From Pegea sp. RAD2-039 (Eukaryota; Chordata; Thaliacea; Salpida; Salpidae): a DNA stretch of 64,000 nt. Below are positions 37,203 to 48,629 of the stretch, in pieces; position 1 is the first letter of the stretch, and each line of letters begins with the position of its first letter. The stretch spans positions 434,001 to 498,000 of the forward strand of contig JAQGEQ010000079.1 of assembly GCA_034620365.1 (NCBI GenBank). The letters are read 5' to 3'. The translations under genes and the position numbers were made by a program. The notes beneath the pieces were generated by a model. That model did not search any database. It was not told the DNA's origin and was given only the letters and a program-made list of their open reading frames with translations.

Positions 37203-40097
37203 ATGAGTGTGGATTCAGTAACTGATTTCTTTTCCACTAAAACAATTGAAGAAGTAAAAAAAATCAAAATTAAAACAAGAAATGATATTGAAAGAAAAAA
37301 AGAAGATTTAAGACAAATGGTTGGAGAGAGGTATGTTCTGAGGTTTTAATTATTTGAATCTTTATAATAATCTCTTAATTGATGATTTCAGATATAGAGA
37401 CCTTATTGAAGCAGCTGATACTATCAGTTGTATGCAAATGTCTGCTGAGAATACAAGTAGTTGTATAAAAAAGATACAAAATTTTTATGCACAGAATAAA
37501 ATATTTCAAAATTCATTCAATCCAAATCCACAAGTTGAAAAAGAAAGACAAGAATTTAAAAAGTAAATCTTTTTCTAAATAAGAATTGATTAAAAACAAA
37601 TTGATTTGAAACTTTTAGATATATAGAAATTGCTGCTGAAACAAAAGTATTAACTGATATGCCAGAAAAAATTTGGTGTTATGTTGAAGTTGGCAAGATG
37701 ACTAATGCGTCCTTCTTGTATTTACAAGTAAACAGCTTCTAAACCTCTATATAGCTTCAACTAACTTCTATATAACAGAGTCTGACTATCATAAAGAATT
37801 TATCTTTGGATAGAGGAAATCCTTATAGTCCAATCCTACAATGGTTTCCCATGCTAGGCCAACAAGCACAGGCTGTGATGAATTTAAGAGCTTCTATTGT
37901 GAATAAATCTCATGAAAGATTAGAAGATTTCAAATCCGTTTCAGAAATTGTAGCGGATGATCTTTGCTCAATTGTTATATTAGAAGAGATATCACTTCAT
38001 CAGGTTCTTCACACTTTTTTGAAGACTCGTAAATCAATCTTAAAAAGTATCTTAAATGGAGAAGGAAATGAATATAAGACTGCAGGAAGTAAGACCCTCA
38101 TTTCATCTAGTATCAATTGCCTCATACAAACCACTATCCACGTGTTTGAACTGTTCTGTGGTGGAGAAGAGAGTCACATTAGTAAACAACTTACTGATTA
38201 TGTGTCCAGATCAGGCTGTCCGGACCACTTGTTAGAATCCACTGAAATGTGGTCCAATTATTTACCCATGGATATGACCTCACAGCTGATCCGTATTGAA
38301 ACCACTGACCGGCAAGTCGAGACCAGCCAGCTACAAGTCACATGCTTGTCATGGTTGAATGAATGCCAGCAAATTCTCACAGACGGTGTCAGTGGTCTTT
38401 TGGACTTTGTGTCCTCCACCAAAGACTTGTCTCTGGTCCGTTCTGCTGCTATGGACATACTAGCCCAGGCTGAAGGGCCAGAAGTAGCAGACAGCGAACT
38501 AGATGATGTCAGCAGTGATGTCATTAAGACGCGATGGAGTGTTTGCTGTGAAAATGTGTTTGGTCGTGGCGTTGACTTGTGGGGTGTAACCCTAAGTACC
38601 CTTTTTACGAACAAAATGCAAATTCTCATCACACGTGGCTTCCAACAACTACATAATGACGTCATCGCCTTCGTTCGTGATCGTAGCGTCACTGAAGACT
38701 TCGATTTGTCTAGTTACTTGTGGCGTGAACATGATGATGACGTCACACCTGAAATGGCATGGCAACAGTGGCAGCAACGTCGCTCACAGCGTCCTTTATT
38801 GGACGGCGGAAATCTCACGTTAAAGACTCTTTCTGTCACGCCTGAAATTCGAGACATCTGCGCACGTGTTACTCGCGTCGTAGCGCGATTGTTTGATGAC
38901 GTCACTGCTTACCTCAGCAGCGCGACGTCTGAGGAGAAAGGTGCTGTCCATCGCGACTTGCAACAAGCCTGCTTCGACTTTCTTTCGCGTCTCAATGACG
39001 TCATCAATGAAGAGATTAAATGCAAGGATCAAATCTTATCACATCTTCTTCAAATCTTCTTCTTCACGAACAACTTTCTCTCACTATGTCCTCATCTTCG
39101 TCGTTGTTGCTTAGCAACGGGTGATGAGTCACGGCGTCGACAGTTGAATGATGAAGAGCAACTTGCAACGATCACTAGATGGCAGCAGATGGTTGCCAGC
39201 ATCCAAGTGACGTCACAACAAGTGATGACAGTTTGGGTGGAAGAGTTGCTAGGTGGCGCTGTTGCCGATTTTCAACGCGATCTGATCAATTCTGCCCGAG
39301 ATCTCGGCTTCTTGAAAAGTTTCGCATCTTGGACTTCGATCAACATTGATGAAGAAGCCGAGGACGGAACCGTGGTCACTTCTCGTGTCCACCTGCCCAC
39401 TACAGTATCCCTACCTACTCAACAACTTCTATTTCAAGTCTCTGACCACCTACAACGGTCTGCGTCCCATTCTATCGGTCAATTAGCCATGCGTCGAGCG
39501 TCCTCGCGTCTCCTAGCAACTGCTGTTAACGCATTTGATACTGTTCGCGACGTGATGACGTCATCAGGCGCGCAAACATCACAGACATGGGCGGTTCAAG
39601 CGATTTTTGATCTTCGATATTTACATCAACTTCTCGAACCATCAAAGAAGGTCCAGTCGCAAGAAATCCTCCGCGTGACGTCATGGATTGAAGGACTAAT
39701 TGATCCGTTTGATCTGGATGTCTTCACGTCTCATTTGAATACAAATATCGAGCGACACGTCGCGCGTACAAGTTGTTTGTTTGGCGTAGTTGCCATGCCA
39801 ACATCTAGAAGTAGTGTTGCGATGACACAATCGTTGGATCGCGTTCAGAACATTCTTCCTTTAATACCGGATTGTGGGAGATTTGGGGCGTTGCCTATTA
39901 GTGCCCCAGTTCAGAAATTGCGATCAAAAACGACGACTCGACAGAGGACTATCTCTGAAGCTCTTCGAGGTCTTACTGAATCTTCATCAGTAGTTCCGGA
40001 TGTCAGAGATCAATCTTCATCAACTCTTTACTCTAAACTTGAAGGAGCTCTTAACTCATCCTGGCTTTCTATGTCTTCTACTTTTAATGATGAGTAG
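37203..40097 (+). CDS. COG1: Conserved oligomeric Golgi complex subunit 1
   Basis: Four exons (37203-37330, 37392-37562, 37619-37727, 37779-40097) join in phase to 908 residues; human COG1 has 980. The N-terminal helical region is highly diagnostic: ERKKEDLRQMVGERYRDLIE, then AADTISCMQMSAENTSSCI, and further on ETKVLTDMPEKIW and LDRGNPYSPILQWFPML. COG1 is a lobe-linking subunit of the eight-protein tether that captures intra-Golgi retrograde vesicles on the cytosolic face. The three introns (about 50-60 nt) sit in the first 0.6 kb and the rest is one 2.3-kb exon. The last exon changes composition: from about 38.2 kb it becomes less AT-rich and carries at least seven TGACGTCA words in two frames (NDVI, DDVT, VTSQQ, VMTSSG and similar). 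Confidence 0.95.
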
Positions 40098-41347
40098 TTT
40101 AATCTTTTACTGATCTTCATCCTGATCTTCATCTTGATCCTCATCTTGATCTTTTTACCTTCTGCTGATCTTATGATCTTCATTCCAATCTTCCCCTGAT
40201 CCTCCTAGTTTTCCAGACCTTCATCTTGATCTTTTTATTATTTTCTTGTATCTCGTAGGCAATTTATCTTCGCTTTTTATGATAGCTCATATTAATGATA
40301 TATCACGTGATACTACCGCCTTGTGACGTCATCAGCGCCTTTCCGCGAGTGCAGCTTAAAGCGTCTTTAACAAATTAAAGAAATGTTGAAACTTCTTTCG
40401 TATATTTTTTGAAGTTGAAAATGAACTAAGTACCAAACCAACGGGCAGATTATTTCACTTGACGCTCGATTAAGTGACGTCATCAGTCACTCTCGACTTC
40501 ATGTAATTAACTGAAGCAAGTTTTATTTAAGTCCAATTTAATTAAACCCAAGTCAAAGCACTTCAGCTTAAACTTATTACTTTGACAAAAAGTAGCTTGA
40601 ATCAGATGGTAAGCAGCAATTAGATGTGAATTCTTTAATTTATTAACTTACACGGAAGTCTTTTGCAACATTTAATTGCTCATATACTTCATCAAAACTT
40701 TTGTCTTCATCAAAAGCAGCTAATCATCTTTTTTTGCTGTGTTTCAAAACGATTAAAATAAAAGTCTCAGAAGCAGTTTCACTTCTTGCAAATTTGTTAA
40801 CTTCGGAATAAACATTTCAAAATGGACAAATAATTTACTTTAGTTAAAACTTTTCGAAAGTTTTCTTTAGGATTTAAATAGTTTTTGGAACTATCAAATA
40901 GCTGAAGCAAATGAAGATTAGATTGACATGCAGATGACTAGATCGGTCGAAAATAACAATCTTGTTTTACATTCGTCATTCAGTTTTTTATCATTTTTAA
41001 CCACCTTAACCAACTAACAAAACTTTTTGATGAATCATTTCATATTTTATTTGGTTTAGATTTTTATAACAAAAACAATAAAAAGTTGAAAAAGAAATTT
41101 CTGAACAATGCGAGTTGACTTTACTTTTAAAAAAATAAATTTTTTTCTGAAAATAATCAATAATTAACTTCAATAAAAAATTTCAAACCGATTCCGGGGG
41201 AAACCCAACACAGAAAAAAGGAAGCAAAAGTTTGACGAAATTTGAAGATGCAATTAAAAGAAGTTAAGAAGAAAGATATCAGGAAGAAGATCATATGAGT
41301 ATCAAAAGAAGTTTAGAAGAAAGATCAGATTAAGATCAGTAAAAGTA
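40098..41347. other. Intergenic between convergent COG1 and GT31 genes
   Basis: The first 140 bp are a degenerate run of GATCTTCATC units, the same 14-bp word family as in the LMAN1 and villin introns. Two TGACGTCA words follow (near 40.32 and 40.48 kb). The remainder is AT-rich with no exon. Confidence 0.5.
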
Positions 41348-42849
41348 TCAATTAAAATCTGTGTAGATATGAGGTCGCAGTTTTAACCTCTCATACCAAT
41401 TTTGCCAAATTTCCACCGCTGCTGTCACATCTGGATTATTTGTCAAGTTAACACGTTGCTGGGGAAGATTTATCAACCAATTAGAAACTGGCATTTCAGT
41501 TGCCATGACAACGTTATCATCACCACGATGCAACATCCGTCGAAGTACTCCCGTGATGTAGATATCGTGAAGAGCAGGAGGTAGTCGAGCATCTACAGCG
41601 TTGCTGACGTCATAGAGATCGGTTACCATGGTAACCGGCATTGCATACAAAGCACCGTCACAAAATGGTGGCCATTTGTCCACATCATAAAAATGATGAT
41701 CAACTGCGCGACGACTTTTTAGTGGATCGCGACTAACTGTGACATCGGGATAAAATCCCGAGAAGCAGATGATGTATTGAGGTTGTGATGACACCACAAC
41801 GCTGCCATCGCGTTTTCGCGTGACGATGATGCGCGCTGGTGGTTCTATCGCTGGCATCAATGCCATCAAGTGATCTGTCAACGCTTCGATGTTGATGATG
41901 ACGTCATCACGTGTTGTTAGGTGCAAAAAGTCGCCGGGTAGATGTTGCGATGACCATTGAAGGGCAGCGAGCTGTTTGTCGATAGTCGCACTGCAAAACA
42001 CGATTTGTGACGTCATCTGTAGCTGCTAGGCAACCAGCTTACGAGGGACCGTCGGCTCCTTTGTATTGCAAAAGATCTTTATAAGTCTGAGATTCTGATT
42101 TTAATTTATTTTCTTCTTTTTCATTTTTTGCCGATCCAACAATAAAAATAGTTTCAATTCTGTGGGAAAAATTCAACTAAGTGAAGAGTTACTTAGCAAC
42201 AAAAAGAGTTACTTAGCAACAAAAAGAATTTACTTTATTCCTGAAATCTCGCGAATTGATGCCCAGGTCTTCCTTAGCAACAATCGATATGATAAACGCT
42301 CCACCTCCGAAGACACAACAATCACAATTGCTCCTTTCATCAAATCACCACCAAAAGTGTGTCCTTGGGACTCGCGCGTTTTCTGAAAGAGTAACATCAC
42401 TTCAAAGAAGATGAAGATCAGTTAAATTTTCATACAAGCAGTCCGGAAGATCCAAGGACTCTTTGAGGTTGAAGAAGAAACTTGTATAGATGCTTTTCAT
42501 CATTAGGAAGAAAACGAAATCTTGTTGGAAGACTTTGTGCTCCTTGGATGTTGATTTCTGGCTCTTCTTCTTTTAATCTATCATCAATTTGTTGAGGTTG
42601 TAAAAGAAGTTTATCTTTTAAGAAATCTTTTCCTCTTTCATGTTCAATCCTTAAAAGATGCTGCTGAAACCGCGCGCGTTCAATCGAAACATCACTGAGT
42701 AACAAATGACATCAGTCGGTACTTATCAGGATATCACGTGTTTACCTTGGTATTGGTGTGATAAGGACATGGAAGAAAGAGACACACATGAAGAAGATTA
42801 CGATGGAGATACTGATATTTCTAATCTTCCATCGCCACCATCTTTTCAT
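41348..42849 (-). CDS. Family-31 glycosyltransferase (beta-1,3-GalT/GlcNAcT type)
   Basis: Five minus-strand exons (42746-42849, 42436-42694, 42234-42382, 42043-42159, 41348-41990) give a 423-residue type II membrane protein. It has a short basic tail MKRWWRWKIRN, a signal anchor (ISISIVIFFMCVSFFHVLI), a Gln/Glu-rich stem, then the GT31 blocks in order: AIVIVVSSEVERLSYRLLLR followed by KTW (family: 'RR.aiRxTW'), ETIFIVGSAKNE, a Glu-x3-Tyr-x-Asp region, FLHLTTRDDVIIN (the metal-binding DxD-type box, here RDD), KWPPFCDGALYAM (family 'yPpYcsGxgYvls') and HDIYITGVL (family 'eDVyvG'). It should act in the Golgi lumen on a UDP-sugar. Acceptor and linkage cannot be told. The 'ED' before VYVG is replaced by HD. 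A TGACGTCA word encodes the DDV of the metal box. Confidence 0.87.
42185..42224. repeat. Exact 20-bp tandem duplication with X-box half
   Basis: AGAGTTACTTAGCAACAAAA occurs twice head to tail inside a short GT31 intron. TTACTTAGCAAC resembles an RFX X-box. Confidence 0.85.
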
Positions 42850-43467
42850 CTTAGCGTTTGTCTCTTGGCAACAAGATTTTAACAACAGCTAAGAGATCTT
42901 CAGTAATTTAAATACTTTCTGCATTTAGTTGTTTTAGTTGAAATAAAAGCAAAGTAAACAAAGTGAAAGTGGAAGTCGGTGAGAAGGAAGTTAAAGAGTT
43001 TTGGTTTCATTTATTGGTTATAATTCAATTAAGTTTCATTTTGTTTCTTCTGCTGTCATAGCAACCAAGAAGCGAGTTTAATATCAACAAAAATAAATAA
43101 ACAAGATGAGAGAAAATGAGTTTGCTCAGAAAAATCAACGAATGAAGAAATTTGTTTAACTGCTGTTTAAACAATTGAAAAATTCAATCGTAAATGAAAG
43201 TAGTGAAAGTGAATTTATTCGTTAAAAAAAAATTATTTTGTTTAAAATTTTCTATTAGTAAGAAAATAGAAACAGTTTGCTAAAATATAAAATCCAAATC
43301 ACAAAATCATTCAAAGTTGAAATAATTTGAAATATAAAAAACTTCCTACGCACAAAATCTGAGTAAACACCTGTTTCAATACTTTCAGTAGCTTCTAACA
43401 AATAACAAAAACTGAATTTTTGGTTGATACTTCTACATTTGAAATGCATTGAAATTTCACTTACCAA

Positions 43468-43483
43468 CAGCGCCATCTCGCGG
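43468..43483 (-). promoter_or_regulatory. CTCF-like word CCGCGAGATGGCGCTG
   Basis: Fits the CTCF core pattern on the minus strand. It lies 360 bp from a second such word in the same short spacer between two genes, which is where insulator sites often sit. No binding evidence is possible from sequence. Confidence 0.35.
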
Positions 43484-43828
43484 TAAAAATTTGAGAGTTT
43501 AAAAATTACTTAAAAATGAGAATACTCGTTGATTGACAAAGAGTAGCACTTAAACTTTAAGTACCTCTCAACAGCACTTAATAAATCCTCCTACAAACTT
43601 CTTAAAAAGCACCTTTCGTCTTAACTACTAGTATTTTGGTGTTTTAAACGGATTTACAAAACACTATTTACCGGTTAAACTCTCGCTGCTGATTGGTTGA
43701 TTTCTTTAAAACTTTATTTACTAAAAATGAGAAAATATTTTCGACGAACTTTCAATTTTGTTTATTTTGAAGAAAATCAAATTTTTTTCGGTAGATTTGA
43801 AAATGATAGGGATTCCTTTAAGGTTTCA

Positions 43829-43842
43829 CCACTAGATGGCAG
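43829..43842 (+). promoter_or_regulatory. CTCF-like word CCACTAGATGGCAG
   Basis: A close match to the classic CTCF core, on the plus strand, 31 bp from the 3' end of the DIPK-like coding region. Confidence 0.4.
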
Positions 43843-43872
43843 TATTTGTGTTTAAAAGAATCAAAAAGAAAA

Positions 43873-45675
43873 TCATCTGTTGTTCGATTGAAGAGTTTCG
43901 AAGTATTGATGAAGAAGATGGTCCATGATGACGTAGAAACGCGCGAACGAACATCTTTTACGCGGATCTGATTCAGAGATACACTCACAACTACTTTCAT
44001 ATTCATCTCTCAGCTGGGGAAACTCAAAAAAAAATCTATGAAATCGAGCTTTGATGACGTCATCAACAAACACATGGTACAAACCTGGACAAACTACATA
44101 AAAACCAACGAGCCATACCACAAGCGTGGAGCGTAGCATCGAAACCATGGCAACGACCTTTTTCACAAATACCATGAAGCTCATCACATTTATCAAAGAT
44201 TTTCTGATTAAGGGAGTTTTTTTGCCAAAACTTCCCAACTGGCCCATAACAACCACTATCTTCTTCACAAGTCATCTCTGCAAAGATTCTGCACAAAGAA
44301 GTGGATCCTGACGTTATCAGCGATACTCATAACAGTGATGACGTCACACCTGCTTCGATTGTAGAAGATGAATGAGTCGACATCTACAATCCATTTGCCA
44401 ATCTTTATCGACCATTAGATTGATCCCTGAGATATCCTCAAATATGTAGTGACGTTCCTCTGTAAGATATGACGTCATAACAGCTAGATGATGACGTCAC
44501 TAGCAACTAAATAATGGCGTCACAACAATTAGTGAATGACATCACAACAAGTACAAAAATGACGTCACGACAACTAGATGATGACGTCAAGACAACTAGA
44601 TGATGACGTCACGACAACTCGATAATGACGTCACGACAACTAGATAATGACGTCACGACAACTCGATAATGACGTCAAGACAACTAGATGATGACGTCAC
44701 GACAACTCGATAATGACGTCAAGACAACTATATGATGACGTCACGACAACTCGATAATGACGTCACGACAACTAGATAATGACGTCACGACAACTCGATA
44801 ATGACGTCACGACAACTCGATAATGACTTCAAGACAACTAGATGATGACGTCACGACAACTGATAATGACGTCACGACAACTAGATAATGACGTCACGAC
44901 AACTCGATAATGACGTCATGACAACTCGATAATGACGTCACGACAGCTAGACAATCTCACCGAGCGTTTTGAAGACCCTGGCGGTATGATAAGCCAACTT
45001 GAGCGCGGCTAAAATGGAGTTTTCACTTTTCTGCACCATTTCGAATAAATAAGAAGCCTGAGCGCAGTTTGAAGTTGTTCCATTTCCTGTACAAAGCTCA
45101 GAACCTACTATCCGTTCCACCAGATAGCTAGTCATCAGTGATTAGTGTTGGTTCAGGGAATTTCCCTCGATCAAAACCAACCTGACACGCGACCCTTCTA
45201 TACATGAACCAAGCAACCGTGGAATACCCGGACTTCCAAAAAGTTTTGTGAGGATTCGAACTTCTCGAAGGGCAGTGTTGTATTTGTAGATGTTAGCGCG
45301 TGTTTCACTGAATCTGTTGATCGAAAAAGATGTAGTTGTCATAGCAACCGACAAATGACTTCACCTGTTCGCTTCTTTTAGAACCGCTTCAATTTGTTGA
45401 CCTTCAATTATCACCGAGACGAATGAAACGGCGCGATTTCCTCGATCGTTCTCCTTGACATGCGCACTTAACACACGTAAACTTTTGACGTCATGACAAC
45501 TGAAATAATTTGATTGAAGTACAATGACGTCATCATCTACTACTGGAGGATCACATATCTCCGCAAAACTATCACAAAATTGTCGAATAAAAAAGAAGTT
45601 AAGAAATAGACCAGCAATGATTGAGATCAACTTCAAATGTTTCTGAAACCTTCGCGCTGTTGCCATCGTCACCAT
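43873..45675 (-). CDS. DIPK/FAM69-type divergent secretory-pathway kinase
   Basis: Six minus-strand exons (45365-45675, 45182-45313, 44961-45127, 44350-44459, 44085-44275, 43873-44035) close in phase to 357 residues. An N-terminal signal anchor (HLKLISIIAGLFLNFFFI) is followed by a kinase-like core: NTALREVRILTKLFGSPGIP then RLLGSC, and a catalytic-loop-like YIFEDISGINLMVDKDW, in which Asp and Asn are kept in a D-I-S-x-x-N arrangement. A Cys-rich C-terminal half follows (MTCEEDSGC, KCDELHGICEKGRCHGF, ESSCECISESDPRKRC). This order matches the FAM69/DIPK families, single-pass ER or Golgi proteins with divergent kinase folds and luminal cysteines. The family is shorter here (human members about 430). 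Which DIPK subfamily is not resolved, and the exon 4-5 junction is my least certain join. The intron 44460-44960 is entirely a TGACGTCA satellite. Confidence 0.78.
44463..44955. repeat. 22-bp satellite of TGACGTCA palindromes filling an intron
   Basis: About eighteen regular copies of ATGACGTCACGACAACTCGATA, with variants CAAGAC and TAGATG, preceded by several degenerate copies. Each unit contains one CRE-type palindrome; a few are mutated (ATGACTTCA, ATGACATCA, ATGGCGTCA). The array occupies the whole DIPK intron between exons 3 and 4, leaving only the splice sites. Confidence 0.95.
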
Positions 45676-46733
45676 CTCGCGTTTCTGTTGTTACCCAGCA
45701 ACCTGCTGTTCTTATATGAGATTGTGGTTAGGCGCCGCAGGGCAACCGAAACGCGATTTTACGAGCTGTGTATCACGTCAGTCATCTTTCTTGTCATGGA
45801 AACAACCATCTGATGAGACTTTTGAGGTTGTGACGTCATCAGTTTAAGAAGATTCCTGATTGGTTGTGAGTTTGTTAACATCTTGCGTTTTCACGTTTTC
45901 GATCGTGACATGGAATTAAACATTTTGTATCTAAACTATTTCAACAATTCGTTTTTTCTCCTTTGAAATTAAATTATTTTTCAAATTAAAATTAAAAGTT
46001 GATTTTCATTTTTTTTTCTTGGTTTGGTTTTATGGTCAAGTTTGACATTTGAAAATATTGAATTTCATTTTTAAACAATTTTCAGATTTTCAGAAATATC
46101 AATTTTTAATTTTAAAATACGAATAGTTGGTTTATTAAAAGTTTCTATAAATATTTTCTTAGATTTTATAAATGAAAATGATTTGTATTGTGTTTGATAA
46201 AAGTCAGATTAAAGTGAAATATTGATGAAAACATCTCGAAAAATAGTTAATTATTATATATCGAAATTTAATAAAATTTTTATTTCAAGGTTTTCAACTT
46301 TTACATATGTTTAAACCACAAAATCAAATGTGGTTTTCAAAAATATGAAGTTTTAAGTTGTTGAAATCTCAGTTTGTTATTAACAAGTTGCCAAAAACAA
46401 ACATTTTGAAAAAAACTGAGCAAGCTAGCAAAAATATTCGACTTTTTTGAAAGTTAAAAGTCAATTAATCAATAAAAAAAATGATTTGAGTTATTTTCCA
46501 ACTCCAATATAAAAGTCATTTTTGTTTTATTCCATTTTCTACTAAATGAAATTTTCACATTATTTTGTTTACTTGGAAATTTCTGAACTCGGATCTTGAG
46601 ATCACTGAAGAGATTATGACGTCACTAAGGAAATGAAGATGATGAAGTGAAATTAGAAAGGGAATAATTCTGAAGAAATATTTTGAAATTTTGAAGAAAT
46701 GAAGAAGATATGGAATTGTAACTTTTCAATGAT
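45676..46733. other. Intergenic between divergent DIPK-like and Amt genes
   Basis: The 5' flanks of both genes meet here. The DIPK-proximal 250 bp is less AT-rich, with one TGACGTCA near 45.83 kb; another lies near 46.62 kb, about 115 bp before the Amt start. The middle is AT-rich. These two sites are candidate promoter elements by position only. Confidence 0.45.
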
Positions 46734-48629
46734 ATGTCAACAAATATTTCATCATTTAATGTCATCAACATCAATCACTTTCATGATTTAATCAAAAAAT
46801 TTGATGATTTTCTACTTTTTCTTTCTACTTTTCTTGTCATTTGTAAGTAAATCTTTGATTTAAGAATAAATTTGAATTTTTCGCTTCTAGTGTTACAAGT
46901 TGGACTTTTATTAATGCGGTCCACCCCTACCAACATTCTGGCCCCAAAAACTGGTCTCAATTTATGTAAGTGACATTTTTGTGGTTCCATTTTAACATCT
47001 GATTACTTTTGTAGTCGTTTGCGCGATCGTCTTCTACTACATCGGAGATACATTTGCATATGGGCAACTAGGCAACAGTTTCATCGGCTTCACTGAACTT
47101 CGCAATCGGACCAACACCCTTTCAGTCAGTCACGACGTGATGACGTCACACAGTGACCGCTAAATGTGCTCGCAGATGACTGCAAACTCAAACATGTTCC
47201 GGTCCAACGGTGTGATCCTCTTATCGAGGATTTGTATCGCGTCCACTGTCCCTGTCATCATTCTCAGCATCACTGCCAAAAAAGCGTCAAATATCGCGAC
47301 CTTCATGACGTCATTAGTAGTAGTGGGCTTCGTGTATCCAGTTGTGGTCCACTGGTGCTGGTCAGATACTGGATGGTTGAAGACCGGGGCAGGTACCTAG
47401 TTTACATTTCTACTATTGCCTAGCAACCAGTTGTCATAGGAACAGGTCTATCGTATCTGGACTACTCTGGGGCAGGTGTGGTCCACGTAACAGGTGGTGC
47501 TGCAGCAACAGCAGCTACCTACTTCTACAGGAATACAATTCAAGAAACGAAAAGTAAAGAGGTGATGATGACGTCACAGCCGCGTAGCGTCACTCACTTC
47601 ATGTATACAGCCATCATCTTCATCGGGAATCGGAATTTTATTCACTGTCATCGGTTTCATTGGGTTCAACTTTGCGTCTCATTTGCATATCTCGCTTAGC
47701 AACCACAATTACCACAGCGCGCTGGTTGGTATGGTTGCTATCAGCACCATCTTATCTGGTTCAGTTGCTGCTCTCATCACTGCTATTATACATCGATTTG
47801 TGGATAGAAAGAAGACCCGGAACATCTACACGAGCTCCTTCAATGGGGCTGTGTGTGGTAAGTTACTTTGCAATTACATCGCGTTACTATCATTACGTCA
47901 TCAAAGGAATGGTAGCAGCTGGTGCAAGTGTCAATCATCCATGGTTTGCTTTCGTCATTGGGATCACGTCTTCTTTGATCTTCATCTTTCTTTGTTTTGT
48001 TATCACTTGTATCTCACTTGATGATCAGTATGACGTCATAGCAGGTAAACGCGATAACACGTGTCACTGGTTAGTTGACCATTCGTCCATCAAGTTCATT
48101 TAGGAGGCGGACTTTCGGGCACTTTATTATCTCCATTGCTGTCCATTCACATCAAACCAGATCAGGAACTCGTGATCATTAACGATGGTGACATCGTGTC
48201 CTATCTGGTTCGTTGCCATGGTAACAACATTTCGCTTTTATTTAGCGCGGTTTGTATTCAGGGAGTGCTTTGGAACTTAATGGGAGTTTTTATCATCTTT
48301 ATTTGGTCTCTTGTTCTTTCTTCTCTTCTCTTCTTCATTCTTAATCAAATTCATAGCTTCGTCATAGCTCACAAGCCAACAGGTATGATCAGCATGACGT
48401 CATCAGTGTGACGTCATCATCGATTATCCTTGCAGAAGATGAGCCAGCTCCTGAGATGATGGAAGTACCCCAAGTTGAAAACATTCCTCTGAATTTGACT
48501 TATGGAAGAACTTTAAGTCATCAGATGAATGACACAACAACTTATGCTCCAATTTATCAAAATCTTGAAACGGTTTTTAATGAAATTGATGAAGAAGAAG
48601 ATCTCTTTGGACAAACTTCCACCTTCTAA
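46734..48629 (+). CDS. amt: Ammonium transporter, Amt/Mep family
   Basis: Nine exons (46734-46842, 46891-46965, 47015-47136, 47176-47392, 47431-47561, 47611-47857, 47907-48044, 48095-48382, 48436-48629) join in phase to 506 residues, with about eleven hydrophobic segments. Family blocks in order: FLLFLSTFLVILLQVGLLLM, a channel segment VCAIVFYYIGDTFAYG, VVHWCWSDTGWL, DYSGAGVVHVTGGAAATAA (first of the twin pore histidines), VIGFIGFNFAS, FNGAVCGMVAAGASVNHPWF, and SLDDQYDVIAVHLGGGLSG (second pore histidine). The acidic, Ser/Thr-rich C-terminus ends DEEEDLFGQTSTF and is probably cytosolic. The family conducts or cotransports ammonium across the plasma membrane as a trimer. For exon 8 the acceptor at 48094 was preferred over one nine bases later because only it restores the V-H of the pore motif. 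The exon 5-6 join has an alternative (intron 47554-47587). Confidence 0.95.

Larger units (their letters stand above)
42850..43872. other. Intergenic, with CTCF-like words
   Basis: This lies upstream of the GT31 start and downstream of the DIPK-like stop. It holds CTCF-like words at 43468-43483 (minus) and 43829-43842 (plus). The first overlaps ATGGCGCTGTTG followed by GTAAGTG on the minus strand, which could be a four-codon first exon, but I found no continuation. Confidence 0.45.

Noticed and set aside
38258..39114. Open frames on both strands inside COG1 exon 4
   Set aside because: They are shadows of the COG1 frame in its less AT-rich half, where stop codons are scarce.
41991..42042. Start of the GT31 frame at the ATG at 42016 with a separate upstream gene
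   Set aside because: A 52-nt intron (41991-42042) joins the upstream GT31 N-terminal blocks to the catalytic half in phase, so this ATG is intronic.
44463..44955. CRISPR-like array
   Set aside because: The units are contiguous and differ by point changes, without unique spacers, in an intron of an animal gene. It is a satellite.
48104..48130. Amt lacking the second pore histidine
   Set aside because: With the acceptor at 48101-48103 the pore motif loses its V-H pair, but the acceptor at 48093-48094 restores IAVHLGGG in frame. The loss was a splice-modelling artefact.
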